Assembly: GCF_023091745.1 (NCBI RefSeq)
Contig: NC_068934.1
Location: 15,702,434-15,766,433 of the forward strand
From: Budorcas taxicolor
Taxonomy: Eukaryota; Chordata; Mammalia; Artiodactyla; Bovidae
DNA: 64,000 nucleotides
Reading direction: 5' to 3'
This document shows, piece by piece, positions 22,995 through 33,149 of the stretch (position 1 is the first letter of the stretch; each line of letters begins with the position of its first letter). A program made the position numbers and the translations under genes. The notes under the pieces are model-generated. The model was given only the letters and a program-made list of their open reading frames with translations. It did not search any database and was not told where the DNA came from.

Positions 22995-23620
22995 AGTCAG
23001 GATATGGTAAATTGCTATTATGGTTATTCCTCAAACCCCAATGACTTAATGAAATAGAAGTTTATCACTCAATCACACTTCAGTGTGGGTGCTGTTTAGA
23101 GGGCAGAGATTCTACTCTAATTGGCTCTTCAGGGGCACAGGCTTCTTCCATCTTGTGCCTCCCTTCTTAGGTAGATTGCCCAGACTCATTTTCATTTACC
23201 CCGAACTGAAGAATAAGAGCAATGGTTGTGTGATGGTGGTGGTTTAGTCACTAAGTCGTGTATGAATCCTGCGACCACATGGCTTCTCTGTCCATGGGAT
23301 TTTCCAGGCAAGAATACTGGAGTGGATTGCCATTTCCTTCTCCAGGGGATCTTCCCGACCCAGAAATCGAACTCAGGTCTCTGCATTGCAGGCAGATTCT
23401 TTACGGACTGAGCTATGAGGGAAGCCCTGTGTACGGGCAGTTTATATGGGTCAGAATATTACTAGAAGCAGTCAACATCACTTCTGTTCATTGCATTGCA
23501 TTGGCCAGGTAATAGTCATATGACCATATCTAACTGCAATAGATGCTGGGAAATGTAGTCTAACTCTGATCAGGAAGAAGAGGACATGAATATTGGTGAG
23601 AACCAGTCATCTCTGTCATA
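22995..23620 (+). repeat. Old interspersed repeat, family unassigned, split by a SINE
   Basis: Two blocks, 22995-23237 and 23428-23620, flank an antisense SINE. Phrases include AATGACTTAATGAAATAGAA, TCTTCCATCTTGTGCC, TTCATTGCATTGCATTGGCC and GATGCTGGGAAATGTAGTC. They read like a common mammal-wide repeat, but I could not name the family. Confidence 0.5.
23238..23427 (-). mobile_element. Bov-tA SINE, antisense
   Basis: From GTGGTTTAGTCACTAAGTCG to CTGAGCTATGAGGGAAGCCC, nearly full length. It is inserted in an older repeat. Confidence 0.92.
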
Positions 23621-24051
23621 TCCTCTGTAGTCTATTACAGTGAGAATTAAAAGATGAAAACAAGTTGGCCAATTAGAAGAGGCAATTGGAGAGGAATTCA
23701 TTTATTTACTTATTTAATACAATTTGGAAACATTTTCCAGATAATTGTGAAGATTCCAGGATAGCATGATTAAACAAGACAGCATTATAGTTCTTATGGA
23801 ATTGATATTATGGCAATATATAAACAAATAAGTGAGAAAATATCAGTTGGATATACATGTTATAAAGGTAATAAAACACAGTGATATGATAGAAGGTCTG
23901 GTTAATTTGAACTGGCTGGTCAGGAGTTACATGTACAGGGTGACAGGTACATAGAAGCACTAAGTCAGAGAAAACAGTTGTGACTAGAGTACACGGGACT
24001 CAGAGAACGGTGATGAAATTGGGACTGCATAGGTAGGTTAGGATGAGGTCT
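23621..24051. other. Possible old repeat remnant, unassigned
   Basis: AAACAAGACAGCATTATAGT, ATATAAACAAATAAGTGAG and GGTCAGGAGTTACATG have the flavour of a mammal-wide repeat with a transposon-like 'tracking' order. No gene is seen. Confidence 0.3.
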
Positions 24052-24952
24052 TTGTTGTTGTTCAGTCACTAGGTTGTGTCCAGCTCTTTACGACCCCATG
24101 GATTGCAGCATGCCAAGCCTCCCTATTGTTCCTTCACTATCTCCTAGAGCTTTATCAAACTCATGTCCATTGAGTCAGTGATGCCATCCAACCATCTTAT
24201 TGTCTGTCCCCTCTTTCTGCCCTCAATCTTTCCCAGCATCAGGGTCTTTTCCAATGAGTTGGCCCTTCACATCACATGGCCAAAGTATCAGAGCTTCAGC
24301 ATCAGTCCTTCCAGTGAATATTCAGGGTTGATTTCCTTTAGGATTGACTTGTCTGATCTCCATACTGTCCAATGGACTCTCAAGAGTTTTCTCCAGCACC
24401 ATAGTTCAAAATCATTAATTCTTTCAGCACTCAGCCTTCCTTATCGTCCAACTCTCACATCTGTACATGACTACTGCAAAATATCATATCTTTGACTATA
24501 CTGACCTTTGTTGGCAAAGTGATGTCTCTGCTTTTTAATATGCTGTCATAGCTTTTCTTCCAAGGAGCAAGTGTCTTATAATTTCATGGCTGCAGTCACT
24601 GTCCACATGATTTTTGAGCCCAAGAAAATAAAATATTTCACTGTTTCCACTTTTTCCTCATCTATTTGCCATGAAGTGATGGGACCAGATGACATGATCT
24701 TAGTTTTTTGAATACTGAGTTTTAAGCCAGATTATTTTACCCTCCTTTTCACCCTCATTAGAAGGCTCTTCAGTTCTTCTTCAAGTTCACCCATTTGGGT
24801 GGTTTCATCTGCCTATCTGAGGTTGTTGATATTTTCCCCAGCAACCTTGATTCCAGCTTATAAGTCATTCAGCCCAGCATTTTGTGTGATATACTCTGCA
24901 TATAAGTTAAATAAGCAGAGCGACAATATACAGCCTTGATGTATGCCAAGGA
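24052..24952 (-). mobile_element. BovB LINE, older copy, antisense
   Basis: About 900 bp, from GTTGTTGTTCAGTCACTAGG to CAGCCTTGATGTATGCC. It covers ORF2 from reverse-transcriptase motif B to the 3' end. The motif C region reads with a stop at the Tyr codon and Glu in place of the second Asp (stop-A-D-E), so it is clearly dead. It resembles the 41.4-42.6 kb copy more than the younger copies at 27 and 30 kb, for example in the GTTGTTGTT-type tail. Confidence 0.93.
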
Positions 24953-25102
24953 CCTGGTCTTAAAAGAGCTTAAATGATAGGTTAAAGTTTTGTTCTATAA
25001 AATTTATTTTACTAAAGTATACTTCTTTTACAATTATGTATTAATTTCTGCTATACAACAAAATGATTATATATATATTATATATATTTAAATATATATT
25101 TA

Positions 25103-25318
25103 AGCTTCCCAGGTGATATTAGTGGTAAAGAACCTGCCTGTTAATGCAGGAGACCTAAGAGACATGGGTTCAATCCTTGAGTTGGAAAGATCCTCTGGAG
25201 AAGGGCACACCAACCCACTCTGGTATTCTTGCCTGGGAAATCCCATGGACAGAGAAGCCTGGCAGGCTTCAGTCCATAGGGAGGGTAGAAAAGAGTCAGA
25301 CATGACTTAAGCAGATTA
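25103..25318 (+). mobile_element. Bov-tA SINE
   Basis: Sense element from AAGCTTCCCAGGTGATATTAG to AGTCAGACATGACTTAAGC, inserted in the L1 3' UTR. It carries a small internal insertion (CTAAGAGACA) in the tRNA-like part. Confidence 0.9.
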
Positions 25319-25377
25319 ACATGCATGTGTGTATGTATGTATATATATATATATATACACACATACATACATACATA
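25319..25377 (+). repeat. (TG/TA/CA)n microsatellite between SINEs
   Basis: TGTGTGTATGTATG, (TA)n and then ACATACATACAT lie between two SINEs. A related tract follows the second SINE at about 25583-25632. Confidence 0.85.
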
Positions 25378-25582
25378 TGGGCTTCCCTGCTGGCTCAGAG
25401 GGTAAAGCATCTGCATGTGATGTGGAAGACCCAGGTTCGATCCCTGGGTTGGGAAGATTCCCTGGAGAAGGAAATGGCAACCCACTCCAGTATTCTTGCC
25501 TGGAGAATCCCATGGACAGAGGAGCCTGGTGGGCTATAGTCTATGGGGTCGCAAAGAGTCAGACATGACTGAGCAACTACAC
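25378..25582 (+). mobile_element. Bov-tA SINE
   Basis: Well-preserved full-length element from GGGCTTCCCTGCTGGCTCAG to GACATGACTGAGCAACTAC. ACATACATACAT occurs on both sides, consistent with target duplication inside the microsatellite. Confidence 0.93.
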
Positions 25583-26660
25583 TTATACATACATACATGT
25601 GTGTGTATATATATATATACACACACACATTTTTCTCCTTATTCTTTTCAATTATGATTTGTTATAGAATATTAAGTATATTTTCCTGTGCTATACAGTA
25701 GGACCTTGTCGTTTATCCATTCTATATAATAGTTTGTATCTGTTAAACCTGAATTCCCTGTCCATCTTTCCCCTACCCCTGTTCCCCTTGACAACCACGA
25801 GTCTGTTATCCATGTTTCCAAGTCTGCTTCTGTTTCCTATATAAGTTCATTTGTGTTAGATTTTAGGTTCCACGTATGAGTACTAAGTGGTGTTTGTCTT
25901 TCTCCTTCTTCTTACATCGTTTAGTATGATAATCTACAGGTCCATCCATGTTGCTGTGATTGGCATTATTTCATGCTTTGTATGGCTTAGTAGTATTCCA
26001 TTGTGTATATGTACCATATCTTCGTCCATTCATCTGTTGCTGGTCATTTAGGTTGCTCCCAAGCCTTGGTTGTAAGAAATAGCGCAGCTATGGACACAAC
26101 AGTGCATGCATTTTTTTGAATTAACTTATTTCCAGATATTTGCCCAGGAGTGGAATTGCTGGTTCATATGGCAACTCTATTTTCAGGCTTTTAAGGAACC
26201 GCTATACTATGTTTCATAGTGGGTACATCAATTTGCATTCTCACTAACAGGGCAGAAGGGATCCCTTTTCTCCACACCCTCTCTAGTAGTTTTTATTTGT
26301 AGACTTTTTAATGACTGGTGTTTGAGGTTGTACCTCATTGTAGTCTTGATCTGCATTTCTCTAATAATTAGTGATGTTGAGCATCTTTCCAAGTGCCTGT
26401 TGGCCAGCTGTATGCCTTCTTTGGAGAAATGTTTATTTAGGTCTTCTGTCCATTTTTACTTTTATTTTCCTGATTACTATTGAGTTTTATAAGTTGTTTA
26501 TATATTTTAGCAATTAAGCCCTTGTTGGCTGCATAGTTTTAAAATATTTTCTCCCAATTTATAGGTTGTCTTTTCATTTTGTTTATGGTTTCCTTTGCTG
26601 TACAAAAACTTGTAAGTTTGGTTAGTTACTGTTTCTTTATTTTTGCTTTTATTTCTATTG

Positions 26661-26953
26661 CACTGTTTTTTTTTAATTTAATCTTTATTCAGCAAGAATC
26701 CATTGCTATAGAGAGTAACACAATACAAATTTGAAAAGTATTGATAGTTTTGATTCAATTGGATTGGAGAAGCTAAGATTAGAAGCAGAAAGGCCAAGCA
26801 ATCTCGTTAATAAGAAGTCCTGAAATGCTGAACTGATTAGGAAGCAGTATGGGTTTAGGAACGGATGTGGTAGATTGCAGAAACATTTCAAAGATAAAAT
26901 GGGAAGGGCTCCTTGACTAGCAATCTGAGTCAACACTGCTTAGATTTCTAGTT
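26661..26953 (-). other. Unassigned segment with poly-T and antisense AATAAA
   Basis: T8 followed by AATTTAATCTTTATTCAGC could be the antisense poly-A end of an mRNA-derived retrocopy (a GAATAAAG phrase on the minus strand). The 76-aa minus frame at 26706-26936 is not recognisable. It could simply be unique sequence. Confidence 0.25.
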
Positions 26954-27019
26954 TGGCAACCCACTCCAGTTCTCTTGCCTGGAGAATCCCATGGAGGGAG
27001 GAGCCTGGTAGACTACAGT
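26954..27019 (+). mobile_element. Bov-tA SINE internal fragment
   Basis: GGCAACCCACTCCAGTTCTC to GTAGACTACAGTCCAG, then a direct switch into the antisense BovB 3' end. The two share CAGT at the junction. Confidence 0.88.
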
Positions 27020-27029
27020 CCAGTTCAGT

Positions 27030-27659
27030 TCAGTACCTCTGTCGTGTCCGACTCTTTGCGACCCCATGAATCACAGCACGCCAGACCTCCCTGCCCATCA
27101 CCATCTCCCGGAGTTCACTCAGACTCATATCCATCGGGTCCGTGATGCCATCCAGCCATCTCATCCTCTGTCGTCCCCTTCTGCTCCTACCTGCAATCCG
27201 TCCCAGCATCAGAGTCTTTTCTAATGAGTAATCTCTTCGAATGAGGTGGCCAAAGTATTGGAGTTTCAGCTTTAGCATCATCTCTTCCAAAGAAATCCCA
27301 GGGCTGATCTCCTTCAGAATGGACTGGCTGGATCTCCTTGCCATCCAAGGGACCGTCAAGAGTCTTCTCCAACACTACAGTTCAAAAGCATCAATTCTTT
27401 GCCACTCAGCCTTCTTCACAGTCCAACACTCACATCTATACATGACCACAGGAAAAACCATAGCCTTGACCAGACAGACCTTAGTTGGCAAAGTAATGTC
27501 TCTGCTTTTGAATATGCTATCTAGGTTGGTCATAACTTTTCTTCCAAGGAGTAAGCGTCTTTTAATTTCATGGCTGCAATCACCATCTGCAGTGATTTTG
27601 GAGCCAAAAAAAAAATAAAGTCTGACACTGTTTCCACTGTTTCCCCACCTATTTCTCAT
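27030..27659 (-). pseudogene. BovB ORF2 C-terminal remnant
   Basis: Overlapping frames (27375-27659, 27187-27375 and 27030-27359) continue the BovB C-terminal region: [25 protein letters not shown] and [16 protein letters not shown]. Frame breaks separate them. Confidence 0.88.
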
Positions 27660-27960
27660 GAAGTGATGGGACCAGATGCCAAGATATTCGTTTTCTGAAT
27701 GTTGAGCTTTAAGCCAACTATTTCACTCTCCTCTTTCACTTTCATCAAGAGGTTTTTAGTTCCTCTTCACTTTCTGCCATAAGGGTGGTGTCATCTGCAT
27801 ATCTGAGGTTATTGATATTTCCCTTGGCAATCTTGATTCCAGATTGTGTTTCTTCCAGTCCAGCGTTTCTCATGATGTACGCTGCATAGAAGTTAAATAA
27901 GCAGGGTGACAATATACAGCTTTGATGTACTCCTTTTCCTGTTTGGAACCAGTCTGTTTT

Positions 27961-28686
27961 TCAATGTCCAGTTCCTACTGTTGCTTCCTGACCTGCATAC
28001 AGATTTCTCAAGAGGCAGGTTAGGTGGTCTGGTATGCCCATCTCTTTCAGAATTTTCCACAGTTGATTGTGATCCACACAGTCAAAGGCTTTGGCATAGT
28101 CAATAAAGCAGAAATAGATGTTTTTCTGGAACTCTCTTGCTTTTTCCATGATCCAGCGGATGTTGGCAGTTTGATCTCTGGTTCCTCTGCCTTTTCTAAA
28201 ACCAGCTTGAACATCTGGAAGTTCACGGTTCATGTATTGCTGAAGCCTGGCTTGGAGAATTTTGAGCATTACTTTACTAGCGTGTGAGATGAGTGCAATT
28301 ATGCGGTAGTTTGAGCATTCTTTTGCATTGCCTTTCTTTGGGATTGGAATGAAAACTGACCTTTTCCAGTCCTGTGGCCACTGCTGAGTTTTCCAAATTT
28401 GCTGGCATATTGAGTGCAGCACTTTTACAGCATCATCTTTCAGGATTTGAAATAGCTCAACTGGAATTCCATCACCTCCACTAGCTTTGTTCGTAGTGAT
28501 GCTTTCTAAGGCCCACTTGACTTCATATTCCAAGATGTCTGGCTCTAGATAAGTGATCACATCATCATGATTATCTGGGTCATGAAGATCTTTTTTGTAC
28601 AGTTCTCCTGTGTATTCTTGCCACCTCTTCTTAATATCTTCTGCTTCGGTTAGGTCCATACCATTTCTGTCCTTTATCGAGCCCAT
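27961..28686 (-). pseudogene. BovB ORF2 reverse-transcriptase N-terminal half
   Basis: A 241-aa open frame. Residues 1-70 are the linker after the missing endonuclease. From DGIPVELFQILKD comes the RT domain: PIPKKGNAKECSNYR (fingers), QAGFRKGRGTRDQ, then motif A YFCFIDYAKAFDCVDH with its catalytic Asp kept. It stops at TGA after ATVGTGH. Downstream, outside the frame, motif B reads VHQSC instead of the usual VHQGC, and motif C YADD is intact at the DNA level (near 27790-27805). It would have served RTE-type target-primed reverse transcription. It is now truncated at both ends and not functional. Confidence 0.93.
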
Positions 28687-28695
28687 CTTTCAGAC

Positions 28696-28732
28696 AGGAC
28701 TGAGCGACTTCACTTTCACTTTCACTTTCAAG
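28696..28732 (+). repeat. SINE 3' tail with (CACTTT)n
   Basis: GACTGAGCGACTTCACTTTC plus two more CACTTT units is the usual 3' tail of Bov-tA SINEs. Here it lacks the rest of the SINE and is joined to the 5' end of the antisense BovB. Confidence 0.75.
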
Positions 28733-29055
28733 CTTCCACTGCTCTATTCACTAGGTAGACAATACACAGCTTTAGAGGCAGATAGTTGGGAGTGCAGCAG
28801 AGAAAATTTAAGTTTGCTGTTCACTTTTATCATTTCTTTATCTATTTTACATAGAGGTGAAAATTTTTTCAGAGCATTAGAGCTGGAAATTCATGTCCCA
28901 CTTTTAATTAGGCACTGTGTCTACCAACTTTTAATACTTTTTCATTCTACTGTGTCCTGGAGAAAGAGAAAGGACAGGTGTAATAGTACAATATTGAGTA
29001 TACAGTGTAAACTTTGGATGCAGCCTCTCATTTGTCCTCATCATACACATTTGAA
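28733..29055. other. Unique-looking spacer between two BovB copies
   Basis: No repeat or gene recognised. The 307-aa plus frame at 28595-29518 spans this only because two antisense BovB copies happen to be open on that strand. Confidence 0.4.
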
Positions 29056-29428
29056 GTTCAATCGCTCAGTTGTGTCCGACTCTGTGACACTATGGACTGC
29101 AGCATGCCAGTCTTCCCTGTCTGTCACCAACTCCAAGTGTTCACTCAAACTCACGTCCATCGAGTCAGTGAGGCCATCCAACCACCTCATCCTCTGTCAT
29201 CCCCTTCTCCTCACACCTTCTGTCTTTCTCAGCATCAGGATCTTTTTTAGTGAGTCAGCACTTCCCTTCAGGTGGCCAACATACTGGAGTTTCAGGTTCA
29301 GCATCAGTCCTTCCAATGAATATTCAGGACTGATCTCCTTTAGGATGGACTGCAGTCCAAGGGAGTCTCAAGAGTCTTCTCCAACACCACAGTCCAAAAG
29401 CATTAATTCTTCAGTGCTCAGCTTTGTT
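29056..29428 (-). mobile_element. BovB LINE 3' fragment, antisense
   Basis: GTTCAATCGCTCAGTTGTGTCC to CAGTGCTCAGCTTTGTTAAT, about 370 bp. It has a small deletion in the CTGGTTGGATCTCCTTGCAG region (reads GGATGGACTGCAGTCC). Confidence 0.93.
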
Positions 29429-29439
29429 AATATGTCCTT

Positions 29440-29518
29440 TTTGTTCAAAATGGGGAAACAGAGGCCCAGAGAAAAATTTGCCCTTAATCCCACAGTAAGC
29501 AACAGAATTTGTATCTGA
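29440..29518 (+). repeat. MIR 3' end
   Basis: AAAATGGGGAAACAGAGGCC and CACAGTAAGCAACAGAATTT keep the MIR 3' order. Confidence 0.6.
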
Positions 29519-29523
29519 ACATG

Positions 29524-29557
29524 GGTTAAGTGGAAACAGGGGTTAAGTGGAAACAGG
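29524..29557 (+). repeat. 17-bp tandem duplication
   Basis: GGTTAAGTGGAAACAGG occurs twice in exact tandem (29524-29540 and 29541-29557). Confidence 0.95.
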
Positions 29558-30279
29558 GGGTGCTGTCATTTGTTGTACCACGTACAAAGCCATCAGAAAA
29601 TTTGCCCAAGAGTGAAGAGGGTATCAGACCAAGACTCCAACACTGATGGCCAGGCTACATGTCTATTCTCTCTCAGTTGTATGTTTCAAATACTCATGGA
29701 AATAAGCTTATACATGAGTGAAAACTGCACTAAAGTTATTTGATTTTCATTCCCCATTGTCAACACTGAAAATAAAGTTGCCTTAAAAGTCATTTTTATT
29801 GCTTATTTAAAAGGCACTTATATTTAAATTAAAACACTATTTAGCTATTTATAAGTCTTGCAAGCTATTACAGCTATTTTTCAAATGTTTTCAGACTGAG
29901 AATTTCACCTGTGTAAAAAGAGATTTAATGACCTTTTAGGAAAAAAGAAAAGAAGTTTGACCAGCAATTATTTTTAGTAACAAATGCATTTTGCAAAACA
30001 AATTTTGCCAGCCTTGAAAACAGGGAAGTCATGTAGCTAGATAGGTAAGACATAGTTGTGTGGGCTACTAGAAGGGGCACTGGAATGGAAATACAAAATC
30101 CAGAACTACATGAATGGATCTTAGCTATTTTTTTTTTTTTTACTCAGTTGTTTATTCATTTTATCACTCCTTCAATACAAATTCACTACTAGTACTAGAG
30201 GCCCTGGGGTAAAAAAGGATCGAAGATTTAGATAACCTTCAAATTTTCACAATTTAATACTAACTAACGCCGTCATTCG
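29558..30279. other. AT-rich intergenic sequence
   Basis: A T run at 30128-30141 is the only notable feature. No gene is seen. Confidence 0.4.
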
Positions 30280-31732
30280 GTTCAGTTCAGTCACTCAGTC
30301 ATGTCCGACTCTTTGCGACCCCATGACTCACAGCACGCCAGGCCTCCCTGCCCATCACCATCTCCCGGAGTTCACTCAGAGTCACGTCCATCGAGTCAGT
30401 GATGCCATCCAGACATCTCATCCTCTGTCATCCCCTTTTCCTCCTGCCCCCAATCCCTCCCAGCATCAGAGTCTTTTCCAGTGAGTCAACTCTTCATATG
30501 AGGTGGCCAGAGTACTGGAGTTTCAGCTTCAGCATCATTCCCTCCAAAGAAATCCCAGATTTGATCTCCTTCAGAATGGACTGGTTGGATCTCCTTGCAG
30601 TCCAAGGGACTCTCAAGAGTCTTCTCCAACACCACAATTCAAAAGCATCAATTCTTCGGTGCTCAGCCTTCTTCACAGTCCAACTCTCACATCCATACAT
30701 GACCACAGGAAAAACCATAGCCTTGACTAGACATACCTTTGTTGGTAAAGTAATGTCTCTGCTTTTTAATATGCTATCTAGGTTGGTCATAACTTTTCTT
30801 CCAAGGAGTAAGCGTCTCTTAATTTCATGCTTGCAGTCACCATCTGCAGTGATTTTGGAGCCAAAAAAAAATAAAGTCTGACACTTTTTCCACTGTTTCC
30901 CCACCTATTTCCCATGAAGTGATGGGACCAGATGCCATGATCTTCGTTTTCTGAATGTTGAGTTTTAAGCCAACTTTTTCACTCTCCTCTTTCACTTTCA
31001 TCAAGAGGCTTTTTAGTTCCTCTTCACTTTCTGCTATAAGGGTGGTTCCATCTGCATATCTGAGATTATTGATATTTCTCCCAGCAATCTTGATTCCAGC
31101 TTGTGCTTCTTCCAGCCCAGCGTTTCTCATGATGTACTCTGCATATAAGTTAAATAAGCAGGGTGACAATATACAGCCTTGATGTACTCCTTTTCCTATT
31201 TGGAACCAGTCTTTTGTTCCATGTCCAGTTCTAACTGTTGCCTCCTGACCTGCATATAGGTTTCTCAAGAGGTAGGTCAGGTGGTCTGGTATTCCCATCT
31301 CTTTCATTTCCATTAGTTTATTGTGATCCACACAGTCAAAGGCTTTGGCATAGTCAATAAAGCAGAAATAGATGTTTTTCCGGAACTCTCTTGCTTTTTC
31401 CTTGATCCAGCGGATGTTGGCAATTTGATCTCTGATTCCTCTGCCTTTTCTAACACCAGCTTGAACATCTGGAAGTTCACGGTTCACGTATTGCTGAAGC
31501 CTGGCTTGGAGAATTTTGAGCATTACTTTACTAGCGTGTGAGATGAGTGCAATTGTGTGGTAGTTTGAGCATTCTTTGGCATTGCCTTTCTTTGGGATTT
31601 GAGTGAAAACTGACTGTTTCCAGTCCTGTGGCCACTGCTGAGTTTTCCAAATTTGCTGGCATATTGAGTGCAGCACTTTCACAGCATCATCTTTCAGGAT
31701 TTGAAATAGCTCAACTGGAATTCCATCACTGT
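30280..31732 (-). mobile_element. BovB LINE, 5'-truncated, 1.45 kb, antisense
   Basis: From GGTTCAGTTCAGTCACTCAG to GGAATTCCATCAC. A very close relative of the copy at 27.0-28.7 kb, in the same orientation. It covers ORF2 from the start of the RT domain to the 3' end. Confidence 0.95.
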
Positions 31733-31748
31733 AATCATTAATACTCAT
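30837..31748 (-). pseudogene. BovB ORF2 reverse transcriptase, motif C mutated
   Basis: The longest surviving retroelement RT frame (303 aa; the first seven residues come from the flank). Visible are PKKGNAKECSNYHTIAL, QAGVRKGRGIRDQ, motif A YFCFIDYAKAFDCVDH, motif B GVHQGCILSPCLFNLYAEY and motif C LRYADGTTLIAES. In motif C the second catalytic Asp is Gly (YADG instead of YADD), which should abolish polymerase activity. The thumb follows ([19 protein letters not shown]). The frame shifts out at FIFFWLQNHCRW, and the C-terminal part continues at 30494-30904 in another frame. It lacks the endonuclease. Confidence 0.94.
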
Positions 31749-31931
31749 TTATTTTTTAAAAAGTGAATAGATATTTAATTAGTCCGAGATATGTTTCAAG
31801 CACTGTTTTAGGCACTGGAAATACAATGGTATTCAAGAAAAAAATGAAGCCTTGCTTTTACAGAGCACATATTTTCAGCAGGTATAACAGATAGTGAGTT
31901 GCCCATAAATTCTCAGACCCTCAGACTGGGA
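31733..31931. repeat. Possible old repeat start
   Basis: TGTTTCAAGCACTGTTTTAGG and CACTGGAAATACAATGGTATT are typical of a mammal-wide repeat beginning with GGCACTGG-type phrases. The family is not assigned. It continues beyond the pyrimidine tract. Confidence 0.35.
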
Positions 31932-32036
31932 TACCCTCACCCTCCTCCTTTTTCTCCTCTCCCTATCCTCTCCCTCCTTCCTCCTCTTCCTCCTCCTTCT
32001 TCTTTTTCTTCCTCTCTCTCCATCTAGAGAGATGTT
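31932..32036 (+). repeat. Homopyrimidine tract
   Basis: About 95 bp almost entirely C and T (CCTCCTCC, TTCCTCCTCTTCC, TCTTTTTCTTCC). It encodes an apparent Arg/Lys/Glu-rich minus-strand frame that is compositional only. Confidence 0.9.
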
Positions 32037-32061
32037 TACTATATACATGCACACATGTATA

Positions 32062-32080
32062 TACACACACACACACACAG
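32062..32080 (+). repeat. (CA)n microsatellite
   Basis: CACACACACACACACA, nine to ten units. Confidence 0.9.
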
Positions 32081-32558
32081 ACAAGAGGAGAGTTTGGTTC
32101 TGTTGCCCTGGAGAACCCTGAGTGGCAAATGTGATCAGGAAAGAAACCAAAATGAAGTGCAAGAGTGAGACCCATGGGTGTTTAGGGGAGGAATGTTCCA
32201 GACTGGTGCAGCTGCAAGCATAGTAGTCTCTGAGGTGGGAGGAACAGCAGGGATGCCAGTGTGCTGGAGTGCATTGAAAAAATGACAAGTGATTAGAGGG
32301 AAAGTCTGTGGCCAGTTCTTACAGAATCTTATTGCCATAGTAAGGGTATTAGGGTTTATTCTAGGTAAAATGTGCAGCAAGCCATTAGAAGGTTTTTGAT
32401 AGCTCATTCTCAAATGGCCCATAAGACTAATGATGATGGGGTTATGCAGAGGGACAGAGAGGAGAACAAACACCATAGAGCAAATGCAACAAACTTTAGC
32501 AGTTAGAGAAACTGGTTTCTGGGATATGATAATTCTGTGTAGTGTACTTGCAGCTTTT
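32081..32558. other. Old repeat-like or unique sequence
   Basis: GGAGAACCCTGAGTGGC and GGCCAGTTCTTACAGAATCTTATTG-type phrases hint at an old interspersed repeat continuing from 31.7 kb. No gene is seen. Confidence 0.3.
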
Positions 32559-32571
32559 CTATATATTTGAA

Positions 32572-32912
32572 GACTCTTGAGAGTCCCTTGGACTGCAAGG
32601 AGATCCAACCAGTCCATTCTAAAGGAGATCGGTCCTGGGTGTTCTTTGGAAGCAATAATGCTAAAGCTGAAATTCCAGTACTTTGGCCACCTCATGCGAA
32701 GAGTTGACTCATTGGAAAAGACTCTGATGCTGGGAGGGATTGGGGGCAGGAGGAGAAGGGGACGACAGAGGATGAGATGGTTGGATGGCATCACGGACTC
32801 AATGGACATGAGTCTGAGTGAACTCTGGGAGATGATGATGGACAGGGAGGCCTGGCGTGCTGCGATTCATGGGGTGGCAAAGAGTCGGACACGACTGAGT
32901 GACTGAACTGAA
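32572..32912 (+). mobile_element. BovB LINE with perfect 13-bp target duplication
   Basis: A 341-bp sense 3' end from GACTCTTGAGAGTCCC to GACTGAACTGAA. It is bounded by CTATATATTTGAA at 32559-32571 and 32913-32925. It contains a 109-aa open frame of the BovB ORF2 C-terminus ([51 protein letters not shown]) with no stop, so it looks young. Confidence 0.96.
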
Positions 32913-32925
32913 CTATATATTTGAA

Positions 32926-33149
32926 TTATTTAGAAATAAACCATTAATGCATTTTTGGAAATCATAGTTCATGTAAATATGCCCTCTTTTGATTCAGAGA
33001 GAACTGAAGTCACTTGTCACTTGGTTTAAGTCACTTAATTTCTGAGCATCTTCATGTTTCTTATCTGACAATTAGTACATAGTTGATTTCTGAGAGTTTC
33101 AATGTTACACATATGACATTGTTACATAAATATACATATATATATATGC
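32926..33149. other. AT-rich intergenic sequence
   Basis: Nothing recognised. Confidence 0.4.

Larger units (their letters stand above)
25000..26660 (-). mobile_element. Old L1 LINE, antisense, with two SINEs
   Basis: L1 3' UTR (TTAATTTCTGCTATACAACA, GTGCTATACAGTAGGACCTT) runs into the ORF2 end (ATTCCATTGTGTATATGTACC, TTTCTCCACACCCTC, TTGATCTGCATTTCTCTAAT) and stops near 26660. More diverged than the 4.7, 50 and 53 kb L1 copies, with no long frame. SINEs at 25103-25318 and 25378-25582 interrupt the 3' UTR within TA/CA microsatellite sequence. Confidence 0.88.
27020..28695 (-). mobile_element. BovB LINE, 5'-truncated, 1.7 kb, antisense
   Basis: This is the longest BovB in the window. It runs from the CAGTTCAGTTCAGT tail at left to CGAGCCCATCTTTCAGACAG at right. 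It covers ORF2 from just upstream of the reverse-transcriptase domain to the 3' end. On its right it abuts a short plus-strand SINE tail (28696-28732). Confidence 0.95.

Noticed and set aside
25378..25582. tRNA genes at SINE heads (also 11482, 16965, 40264, 42797)
   Set aside because: These are the tRNA-like heads of Bov-tA elements. They lack a full cloverleaf and are followed by the SINE body.
28595..29518. 307-aa plus-strand open frame as a gene
   Set aside because: It is the antisense of two BovB copies with a short spacer between them. Its phrases recur in every antisense BovB in the window.
30399..30881. 160-aa plus-strand open frame ([18 protein letters not shown]...)
   Set aside because: Antisense shadow of the BovB ORF2 C-terminus. 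Near-identical shadows occur at 44418, 55638 and 60585.
31875..32288. Arg/Lys-rich 137-aa minus frame as a basic nuclear protein
   Set aside because: The basic run is only the translation of a homopyrimidine tract.
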